From positions 1 through 36,955 of the forward strand of contig NZ_WTYM01000039.1 in the NCBI RefSeq assembly GCF_009827435.1: DNA of 36,955 nt. Direction: 5' to 3'. The translations under genes and the position numbers were made by a program. Each line of letters starts with the position of its first letter. Position 1 is the stretch's first letter. Under the pieces are notes generated by a model. It searched no databases, was not told where the DNA came from, and saw nothing but the letters and a program-made list of their open reading frames with translations. This document shows, piece by piece, positions 16,096 to 22,787 of the stretch. Origin of the DNA: Croceibacterium salegens. GTDB taxonomy: Bacteria; Pseudomonadota; Alphaproteobacteria; Sphingomonadales; Sphingomonadaceae.

Positions 16096-16866
16096 CTAGT
16101 CTTTTGGCGGATCGATCGTCCCGACACCGTCGCTGTAATCGGTGCGGTCATTCGAGAAATCCATCTGGATCATGCGGTCGAAACCGGTTTCGCGCAGGTA
16201 GGTGATCGACTTGCTCCACGGCCCTGTCAGCGTGGTCGGGTCCTCCACGGTGATGCTCATGGCCAGGCGTTCGCCTTCGAGGCGCATCCGCTCGTGATAC
16301 TTCGCGTCTTCCGAGAACGTCGGCGCGCCGTGGAAGTAGATCGCCGGGCTTTGTACCTGCACGGTTTCGATCACCAGCGTGTCGCCGTCCCAGTGGCCGA
16401 TCGACGTGCCCCATACGGTCGGCCACATGTCTTCGGCAGCTGGGAGTTCCCGACCGTCGGTGTAGATGTGCCGGGTTTCGCCATAGGCGTTGACGATCAG
16501 CGTCTCCTCCGGGGTGATCATGACCTGGAACGGCGTCGCCGCGTCCATCATCATCGGGTAACCCCAGCCATCCGCACCGCGGCTGCCGCGGGTCTTGGCG
16601 TCCTCGGCCTGGCGAGCCTTGCCTTCCGCGTTCCACGGCGCGTCGAAGCCGTTGAGCCGGTCGAGCGGGGGGCTGCCTGCCGGCCGCTGCGGAGCCGTGC
16701 CGGTGATCGTCGTGTCGTGATACTTTTCGCTGACCCAGAAGCCGGGCCAGTACGGCAGCTTGGCGAATGCGGCGACCCTATCCGCTTGCGTCGCGTCCTC
16801 GGCCTGTACAGGCCCCGTTGCGAGGAGCGCGGCTGCGGCGATTGCGGCAGCGGCGCTACGGATCAC
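16096..16866 (-). CDS. Exported protein of the same GHWEG-motif family, copy 2
   Basis: A 256-residue secreted protein starting at GTG 16866, which overlaps the preceding DUF6152 gene's stop as GTGA; a longer in-frame stretch to 17241 is antisense noise over that gene. The signal peptide is Ala-rich (cleavage near GPVQAED). Family motifs match copy 1: KLPYWPGFWV, IYTDGRELP, SIGHWDGDTLVIET, SITVEDPTTL, and a final DPPKD. The two copies align end to end with one extra segment in copy 1 (about residues 60-80), so they arose by tandem duplication and diverged. Function is unknown; the operon context suggests a periplasmic role beside the quinoproteins. Confidence 0.82.
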   Translation of the reverse strand: MIRSAAAAIAAAALLATGPVQAEDATQADRVAAFAKLPYWPGFWVSEKYHDTTITGTAPQRPAGSPPLDRLNGFDAPWNAEGKARQAEDAKTRGSRGADGWGYPMMMDAATPFQVMITPEETLIVNAYGETRHIYTDGRELPAAEDMWPTVWGTSIGHWDGDTLVIETVQVQSPAIYFHGAPTFSEDAKYHERMRLEGERLAMSITVEDPTTLTGPWSKSITYLRETGFDRMIQMDFSNDRTDYSDGVGTIDPPKD

Positions 16867-17237
16867 TGGTTGGTCCCGATCGGCTTGCCGTCGGGGGTCA
16901 AGACGTCGCGCACCACACCGCCCGGCTCGCCGTTGCGCAGCGGGCTGAGCTTTACGCTGATCATCATTCCCGGCTTCAGCGTGGCAGGGCGCCAGCCGCG
17001 GGCGTAGAGGTACATCGGAGCGCCCATCTCGAGGCTGTACTCGACTTCCTTGCCCGACGCGTCGGTGACCGTCAGCTGGATGTAGGAGTGCGGATTGGTC
17101 CACTGGAACTTGCGGACCTTGCCGGTGATCGTGACTTCCTTGGTCATGTCGAACATGCCGAAGCTGTGGTGTGCATCGGCTGCGCTCGTCGCCAGCGTCG
17201 CGCCCATCAGGGCCAGCGCGGCCATCATCTTTCGCAT
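16863..17237 (-). CDS. Exported DUF6152-type small protein
   Basis: A 124-residue protein with a Sec signal peptide (MRKMMAALALMGATLATS) cleaved just before DAHHSFGMFDM. The mature start HHSF, followed by KEVTITGKVRKFQWTNPHSY, is the hallmark of DUF6152, an OB-fold-like uncharacterised periplasmic family. The N-terminal His pair could bind metal. It heads the minus-strand unit that runs to 14261; GGGGAGTAGGA precedes its ATG. Its stop overlaps the GTG of the next gene (GTGA). The 125 bp upstream contain an AT-rich patch (TTTAAAC) that may be the promoter; I see no sharper signal there. Confidence 0.85.
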   Translation of the reverse strand: MRKMMAALALMGATLATSAADAHHSFGMFDMTKEVTITGKVRKFQWTNPHSYIQLTVTDASGKEVEYSLEMGAPMYLYARGWRPATLKPGMMISVKLSPLRNGEPGGVVRDVLTPDGKPIGTNQ

Positions 17238-17362
17238 ACAATCCTACTCCCCGCCGTATTCGGCTACGCGCAATGTGGCATCTCGCCGCGCATGAGTCAT
17301 CCGGCTTGTGCTTGTTTAAATCACCTTTCTTGCCGAGCGCAAATTACGGCGTCCTGAATAGG

Positions 17363-19474
17363 CTAATCCCGGCCCCAGTCCTCGTTGGCGCGGGCGATCA
17401 GGTACTGATGAATCGCCTCTGCCTGCTCCGGCGAGAGAATGTCGGAGAAGTTCGCCATGCCCTTCTCGAGGTAGAGGCCCTTGAGCACGATGTCGTTGAA
17501 CTTGCCGTGGGTCTCGGGCGTCATGTGGCGCAGGTCCTTGACCCCGCCGATGGCGTTCTGCCCGTGGCAGACCGAACAGGTCTCGGCGAACAATTGCGCT
17601 CCCTGCGTAATCTGCGCCTCGGTCCCCCGAACCGGCGGCGGGTTGGGGATCGCTTCGACCTTGGCCAGCGGCGGCAACTGTTCGGTCCCACCGAGCTTGA
17701 ACACCAGCAGCCGCGCCGGCGCGCGCGGAAGTTCGATGCCAGCCCCGCGCTCGATCTGCGCCGCGCCGCCACCCCAACCGGCGTTGATCGCCACGTACTG
17801 CACGCCGTCGAGCATATAGGTGATGCCGCCCGCGACCGGGGCGCTTTGTGTCGGGTATTCCCACAGCACCTTGCCAGTCCTCGCGTCGAAGGCGGCGAAG
17901 GTCTGCTTGGTGGTGCCTTCGAAGACGAGGTCACTGGCGGTGACGAACACGCCGCCGTTGCCGTGGCGCGGCAGTTCGACCTTCCACGCCACTTCCTGTT
18001 TCACCGGATCCCATGCGGTCAGCCAGGTCTTCTCGATCTTGTTGGCCTCGGCCATCAACTCGCCGCGTTTCTTGCCGGCCTCGCCGGTAAAGCCGCCCCA
18101 GCCGCTGTTCGAACGGAACGGCTGCGGCTTCCAATTGGGCTGCAGGGCATAGACGAATTCGGACTGGTAGGCCGGGAAGTAAGCTAGCTTCGTGCGCGGA
18201 CTGTAGGCCATCGGGAACCAGTTGTGCGCCCCGCCCGGCCCCGGCGCGACAAGCACCGGGTCGAAGCCGTAGCGGACCTTTTCGCTGGTGATCGGGCGGC
18301 CGTCCTTCCCGAAGCCCTCGTTCCAGTTCTGGAAGACGTGGTTCCTGGCGCTGATGAACTCGCCGGTCGCCCGGTCGAGGACATAGAAGAACCCATTCTT
18401 CGGCGCCTGCATCAGCACCTTGCGCAGGCGGCCGTCGATCGTCAGGTCCGCGCTGATCATCGACTGCGTGCAGGTCCAGTCCCACTCCTCCCCGGGGTTC
18501 ATCTGGTAGTGCCAGGCGTAGGTCCCGTCCTTACCGTGGAGTGCGACGATCGAACAGGTGAACAGGTTGTCGCCTTCGTTGTTCGAGCGATAGTAGCGGG
18601 CGTGCGGGTTGGAGTTGCCGGTGCCGACATAAACCAGGTCGAGCTCGGGGTCGTAGGCGATCGAATCCCACGGGTTGGCCCCGCCGCCGAGCTCACGCCA
18701 CATTCCGGTGTCGGCCCAGGTCTTGCGCATCATTTCCATGATGCCGTCGGAAGCCTCGCCGTCGAGCTTGTCCTCGGGATTGGGGGCGAGGAAGAACTTC
18801 CACAGCTTGGCGCCGGTCTCGGCATCGAACGCCGCGACGAAGCCGCGCACGCCGAGGTCGCCGCCGGATTCGCCGACCACGACCTTGCCTGCGAACACCC
18901 GCGGCGCGCCGGTGATCGAGAAGGCGTACTGGCTGTCCTCGGGGAAGACCCGCGTCGTCCAGACCGGCTGGCCGCTATCCTTGTCGAGCGCGATCAGGCG
19001 GCCGTCGAGCGTGGCGATGATGACCTTGCCGTTCCACAGCGCCAGCCCGCGCGCGACCGGCTCGCAGCAGGCATAGCGGCCGTATTCGCGCGGGGTCCTG
19101 GGATCGTAGGTCCACAGCTTGGCGCCGGTCTTGGCGTCGTAGGCTGTGGTAATGTTCCACGCGAGCGTGTTGTAGAGCACCCCGTCGGCATAGAGCGGCG
19201 TCGCTTCGACCCCGCGGTAGGTGTCGAGATCGTCGAACCACGCGAGGCCGAGCCCGCTGACGTTGTCGGCGTCGATCTGCGTCAGCGTGCTGTAGCGCTG
19301 CGCGGTGTAGTCGTGGCCGTCCATCAGCCATTGGCCCGCCGGGGGATTTGCCAGCGGGTCGGCAAAGCGACCGTATTCAATATCTTCCGCACCCTGCAGA
19401 ACGACTTTCAGCGGTTGGTTGGAGGCGACACAGGCGGCAAGTGCCAGGGCGAGGAATGCGACAAGGTTCTTCAC
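17363..19474 (-). CDS. Lipoprotein PQQ-dependent dehydrogenase with C-terminal cytochrome c (quinohemoprotein), copy 1
   Basis: A 703-residue quinohemoprotein. I chose GTG 19474: AAGGA lies 6 bases upstream, and it gives a short lipoprotein signal ending ALAAC (Cys15). The eight-bladed propeller carries the vicinal cysteine pair over PQQ (Cys136-Cys137 in YACCEPVARG), propeller repeats such as DGRLIALDKDSGQPVW and the block GGGANPWDSIAYDPELDLVY. The C-terminal domain has one c-type heme site, CSVCH (Cys633, Cys636, His637). Type II enzymes of this kind oxidise alcohols and pass electrons from PQQ to their own heme. The segment WDWTCTQ replaces the more usual WDYDAVQ-like sequence, and copy 2 has WDYTCTQ, so this family shares an extra cysteine. 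It starts one base after the upstream NTF2-like stop. Substrate is unknown. Confidence 0.93.
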   Translation of the reverse strand: MKNLVAFLALALAACVASNQPLKVVLQGAEDIEYGRFADPLANPPAGQWLMDGHDYTAQRYSTLTQIDADNVSGLGLAWFDDLDTYRGVEATPLYADGVLYNTLAWNITTAYDAKTGAKLWTYDPRTPREYGRYACCEPVARGLALWNGKVIIATLDGRLIALDKDSGQPVWTTRVFPEDSQYAFSITGAPRVFAGKVVVGESGGDLGVRGFVAAFDAETGAKLWKFFLAPNPEDKLDGEASDGIMEMMRKTWADTGMWRELGGGANPWDSIAYDPELDLVYVGTGNSNPHARYYRSNNEGDNLFTCSIVALHGKDGTYAWHYQMNPGEEWDWTCTQSMISADLTIDGRLRKVLMQAPKNGFFYVLDRATGEFISARNHVFQNWNEGFGKDGRPITSEKVRYGFDPVLVAPGPGGAHNWFPMAYSPRTKLAYFPAYQSEFVYALQPNWKPQPFRSNSGWGGFTGEAGKKRGELMAEANKIEKTWLTAWDPVKQEVAWKVELPRHGNGGVFVTASDLVFEGTTKQTFAAFDARTGKVLWEYPTQSAPVAGGITYMLDGVQYVAINAGWGGGAAQIERGAGIELPRAPARLLVFKLGGTEQLPPLAKVEAIPNPPPVRGTEAQITQGAQLFAETCSVCHGQNAIGGVKDLRHMTPETHGKFNDIVLKGLYLEKGMANFSDILSPEQAEAIHQYLIARANEDWGRD

Positions 19475-19475
19475 G

Positions 19476-20252
19476 TCAATCCTTCGGAGGTTCGGCGATA
19501 GGCTGGGTCCCGTCGGCAAGGCGGCCCCGCTTCAGCGATTCTTCCTGTTCCTGCGTGCCTGGCGGGCGGTGATATGCGCCGGCCGGCTGGGTGCCCGCCC
19601 TGAACGCTTCCCCGGTCACTGGGTTCGGATAGTGGTAGGGGATGATCCAGTAGGCCGGATAGGTCAGGTAGACCGTGGTCGGCGGCAGGTCGGGCGGCGG
19701 GTCGAACTTGTCGGGCCAGGTGTTGTTGAGGGCGTTCTTACCCCACCCGTCCCAGTTCGTGTACATTGTGAAGGGACCGCTGAGGCGGCTGATCTTCCAG
19801 ACGCCGTTTTCCTTGCGGTACTCGTTTTCGTAGAGCGGCAGGCCCCAGCCGCTGATCGCCATGACGAAGGCGCGGCTGCGGATCCACCCGGTCTTGCCGT
19901 CGGGCGAGATGTCGGGGATCGGCTGGAACTGCATGTGGTTGGCGATGAAGCCGGGCCGCGCGCCGTCGGGCCCGAAGGCCTTGTGCATGTATTCGAGCAC
20001 CCGCTCCTTGCCGAGGAACAGGCCCTTGCCGCCGATCTCCAGCGTGGCGTCGTCGGTGAAAAGTTCGCTGAGCTGGGTCCACTGCCCCTTGTCGACGAAG
20101 TAGCCGTAGGTGCGCTGGACGCGCTCGATCTGGTTCATGTCCTCGAGCCGCTCGATCCGGGCTTCAAGGGCGTCGAGCTTTTCCTCGGTGCTCTGCGCCG
20201 CAGCCGGGGCAGAGAGCAGGAGCAGCGGAGCGATGAGGAGTTTGCGCATCAT
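19476..20252 (-). CDS. Exported NTF2-like (SnoaL-like) protein, copy C
   Basis: A 258-residue secreted protein. After a signal peptide (cleavage near APAAAQS) a short coiled coil (about residues 20-42, heptads of Leu/Ile and Glu/Arg) leads into an NTF2-like cone (YGYFVDKGQWTQLSELFTDDA through LYENEYRKENGVWKISRL). A C-terminal extension contains YPNPVTGEAFRAG and ends IAEPPKD. NTF2-like proteins include dehydratases, isomerases and binding proteins; Tyr and Asp residues at the cone entrance are conserved in all three copies but a catalytic set cannot be assigned. Its ATG overlaps the previous stop (ATGA), and its final Lys-Asp codons supply AAGGA, the ribosome site for the quinoprotein gene one base downstream. 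Confidence 0.83.
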   Translation of the reverse strand: MMRKLLIAPLLLLSAPAAAQSTEEKLDALEARIERLEDMNQIERVQRTYGYFVDKGQWTQLSELFTDDATLEIGGKGLFLGKERVLEYMHKAFGPDGARPGFIANHMQFQPIPDISPDGKTGWIRSRAFVMAISGWGLPLYENEYRKENGVWKISRLSGPFTMYTNWDGWGKNALNNTWPDKFDPPPDLPPTTVYLTYPAYWIIPYHYPNPVTGEAFRAGTQPAGAYHRPPGTQEQEESLKRGRLADGTQPIAEPPKD

Positions 20253-20968
20253 TCCCTCCCCAGCACGGTGTCGGGCGGCTGCGGCAGGTCCTTGAGGGAG
20301 TCGCCGGTGACCGGGTGCTTGAAGCTGAAGGGCGGGATGTAGTTGCCCGGCAACGAGCGATAGACCTCGCTCGGCGGCTTGTCGGGTGGGTAGAGCGCGC
20401 TCACTCCCTCCATCGGCAGCGCCGACTTCATGAACCCGAGGTCGTAGTCGGTCATCGCGGTGGGATAGAAGTGCAGCTTCGAAATCAGCCACTTGCCGCC
20501 GACCTTGACGTACTCGTTCTCGTAGATCCCGACGCCCCACTCGCCGTTCTGACCGGGCTCGCCGAGCATGACCATGCCTTGCCAGCGCCCGGTCGCGGTC
20601 TTGCCGTCTGGCGCCACGATGATGACGTTCTGCAGCAGCATGTGATTGTTGAGATGCGCCGGGGCGAGGCCGGCGGGGCCGAACAGCAGCAGCGCGCGGC
20701 GGATGCGGTCCTGGCCGATGTAGACCCCGCGCTGGCCGTATTCGAAGCTGCCGTTCCGGCTGAACAGGTCGGCGGCCTCGTTCCACAGACCCTTGTCGAA
20801 GTAGTAGCCGTAATCGGCCTGCAAGGTCTCGATCGCGACCTGGTCTTCGAGCCGTTCGACCCGCTGGCGGTAATCGGTGAGGCGCTGTTCCACGGACTGC
20901 GCATGAGCACTGAACGGGCTCAATGCGAACAAGAACAGCGGTACAATCGATGCAATCGAGCGCTTCAT
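20249..20968 (-). CDS. Exported NTF2-like (SnoaL-like) protein, copy B
   Basis: A 239-residue secreted protein with a signal peptide (cleavage near FSAHAQS), a coiled coil (VEQRLTDYRQRVERLEDQ) and the same NTF2-like core as its neighbours: YGYYFDKGLWNEAADLFSRN, VYIGQDRIR and IYENEYVKVGGKWLISKL. The tail has KHPVTGDSLKDLP. It shares ATGA overlaps with both neighbours, so the three copies should be made in similar amounts, fitting a hetero-oligomer, although NTF2 domains also form homodimers. The region LLLFGPAGLAPAHLNNHML differs most from copies A and C, which would change the pocket. Confidence 0.83.
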   Translation of the reverse strand: MKRSIASIVPLFLFALSPFSAHAQSVEQRLTDYRQRVERLEDQVAIETLQADYGYYFDKGLWNEAADLFSRNGSFEYGQRGVYIGQDRIRRALLLFGPAGLAPAHLNNHMLLQNVIIVAPDGKTATGRWQGMVMLGEPGQNGEWGVGIYENEYVKVGGKWLISKLHFYPTAMTDYDLGFMKSALPMEGVSALYPPDKPPSEVYRSLPGNYIPPFSFKHPVTGDSLKDLPQPPDTVLGRE

Positions 20969-21669
20969 CGACTTGCCTCCACACGCTTCCCGGTCACCGG
21001 GTTGGGAGCCTGGAACGGCGGCACCTGCACCGCCGGAAAGGGCTGGTAGGTGGAGGTCGAGCCGCGGTCGGGCGGGTAGTCGATACTGGCCTGGCTGCGG
21101 ACCAGACCCTCGCCCGGCTTCAACCGCGCCCAGCCCTTTTCGACCGGGGCGACGAAGTTGACGTAGAGGTGCAGCGCCTTGATCCGCCAGATCCCGTCGG
21201 TGCCCTTTTCGTAGACGTTCTCGTAGATGCCGTCGCGCCATTCGGCGTGCTCTTTGTACTGGCCGAGCATGCCGAGATCGCGCCAGCGCGCCACGGCGCT
21301 ACGCCCGTCGTCCGCGACGACAATCGCCGGTTGCAGCGTGACCCATTCGTTGAGCTGGCCGTAGATCAGCCCCTCCTGCCCGCCGTGCAGGCGGCGCAGG
21401 TATTCCTCGATCCGGTCCTTGCCGACGTAGACCCCGTCGATGCCGATCTCGACCGAGCCGTCGTCGGTGAACAAGTCGGAGGCCTCTTTCCACAAACCGC
21501 GGTCGACATAGTAGCCGAAAGCACGCTGCAGCTTCTTGACCGCGCGATGACCTTCGAGCTTTTCGACCCGCAGCGTCAGCGCGGCGATTTCGGCATCGGT
21601 CTTCGCGTCGGCCAGCGCCGGCGCGGGAAGCATCAGGGCCAGCGCGGCGAGGACGGCGAGGCTTCTCAT
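20965..21669 (-). CDS. Exported NTF2-like (SnoaL-like) protein, copy A
   Basis: A 234-residue secreted protein, first of three tandem paralogs. A signal peptide (cleavage near APALADA) and a coiled coil precede the NTF2-like core: FGYYVDRGLWKEASDLFTDD, GVYVGKDRIEEYLRRL and IYENVYEKGTDGIWRIKAL. The C-terminal tail ends APNPVTGKRVEASR, shorter than in copy C but with the same PVTG motif. Its ATG overlaps the stop of the upstream beta-propeller gene (ATGA). Enzyme or binding function is not determinable from sequence; location in a quinoprotein operon suggests handling of the same metabolite. Confidence 0.83.
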   Translation of the reverse strand: MRSLAVLAALALMLPAPALADAKTDAEIAALTLRVEKLEGHRAVKKLQRAFGYYVDRGLWKEASDLFTDDGSVEIGIDGVYVGKDRIEEYLRRLHGGQEGLIYGQLNEWVTLQPAIVVADDGRSAVARWRDLGMLGQYKEHAEWRDGIYENVYEKGTDGIWRIKALHLYVNFVAPVEKGWARLKPGEGLVRSQASIDYPPDRGSTSTYQPFPAVQVPPFQAPNPVTGKRVEASR

Positions 21670-22679
21670 TTCACCACCGGCAGCGGGAAGGCGCGGATCA
21701 CGAACGGGTCGGGGTTCTGGTCCTTAAGCTTGGGGTCGAACAGGTAACCGATCTTGCCCTCCACTACGTATGCCTCACGGCCGACCACGGTGACCCCGAC
21801 CGGGCCGTTGAGCCCGGTGACGACGTCGGTCACGGTCACGCTGTTTCCCGATACGGTCAGTACGGCCACCCGGCCGCTGGTCCCCTCGCCCTGGATGAAG
21901 CGGTTTCCGCCGAGCGAGCGCAGACCATCAGGACCGCCCAGTTGGACCGGCACCGTTAGATCGGTCAGCCCGGCGTAGCTGCCGTCCGCCTTGCGCTCGA
22001 CCCGCTGGAAGAGGTTCTTGCGCACGTTGTTGATGTAGAGCGTGCCGTCCCCGGAGAACGCCAGCCCGTCGATACCGACCAGCGCCTCATCCTTGGCGAA
22101 CAACTCGAGTTCGTTGGCGTGCGGACGCAGCACGAAGATGCGCCCTCCGCTGGTCTCGCTGACCCAGACCGCGCCATCCCTGGCAATGGCGATGTCGTTG
22201 CACGCCGCCGGGCCGTCGGCGGGAAAATCGTAGCGTGCGCTCTGCAGCGCGGAGCTCAGGTCGAAGGCGAGCAGCGAGGATACGCCCCTCTCGCCGGCGA
22301 AGATGTTGGGGTTGTTGCAGGTCCACAGCAGCCGCCTGGCATTGTCCGCCATGACCCCGAACAGCGATTTCAGCGCATTGTCCGGCCCCGGCACGACCCA
22401 CGGCTCGGCCGTACCCGCCCCGGCGCGGGTTCGATAGATCGTTCCCCCGGTGCTGGCGTTGTAGAGATTGCCCTGCGCATCGTGGGTTATGCTTTCCGGG
22501 AAGACCCGGCTGCCGTTGATCGTCACGTCCCGCGCCGTCGGCGCAACGTTCCAGTTCACGCAGCCCGTAAGGGCAATTGCCAGCCCCAGAGCCAATGCCG
22601 CCTGCTTGCCGATCGCTCGTCTCCCTCTCCCGATCGCTGGACACGATAAGTCACCCGGGCGCGCTGCGAAAGCCAGCAA
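21666..22679 (-). CDS. Lipoprotein SMP-30-like beta-propeller protein
   Basis: About 314-337 residues depending on the start. The mature part begins after the lipobox ALTGC and is a propeller with SMP-30/strictosidine-synthase-like repeats: PESITHDAQGNLYN, ACNDIAIARDGAVWV, IDGLAFSGDGTLYINN and GPDGLRSLGGNRF. The Asn-Asp pair and the Asp-Gly of this family are present, so lactonase or esterase activity is possible. The frame has no ATG near the signal peptide. TTG 22679 is the first usual start but gives an odd 30-residue n-region; the best ribosome site (GGAGAGGGAG, 22621-22630) points to codon ATC 22613, which would give a normal lipoprotein signal. It heads a five-gene unit ending in the quinoprotein. 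Confidence 0.78.
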   Translation of the reverse strand: MLAFAARPGDLSCPAIGRGRRAIGKQAALALGLAIALTGCVNWNVAPTARDVTINGSRVFPESITHDAQGNLYNASTGGTIYRTRAGAGTAEPWVVPGPDNALKSLFGVMADNARRLLWTCNNPNIFAGERGVSSLLAFDLSSALQSARYDFPADGPAACNDIAIARDGAVWVSETSGGRIFVLRPHANELELFAKDEALVGIDGLAFSGDGTLYINNVRKNLFQRVERKADGSYAGLTDLTVPVQLGGPDGLRSLGGNRFIQGEGTSGRVAVLTVSGNSVTVTDVVTGLNGPVGVTVVGREAYVVEGKIGYLFDPKLKDQNPDPFVIRAFPLPVVK

Positions 22680-22787
22680 GCAATTTATTTATCACGCTAA
22701 GCAAATCCTGCCGGGTTTCGCCTTCACAAGCCCGGCGCGGTCGGTCAAAGTCGCAGGCAGGCTCGACAACGGGCGGGAGGGAACCTG
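22680..22787. promoter_or_regulatory. Divergent promoter region of the two quinoprotein units
   Basis: About 110 bp separate the minus-strand lipoprotein unit from the plus-strand quinoprotein. An AT-rich patch (22681-22705, CAATTTATTTATCACG) stands out in otherwise GC-rich DNA and is the likely site of one or both promoters. GGGAGGGAACCTG before ATG 22788 is the ribosome site of the plus gene. Shared control of both units from here is likely. Confidence 0.45.
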
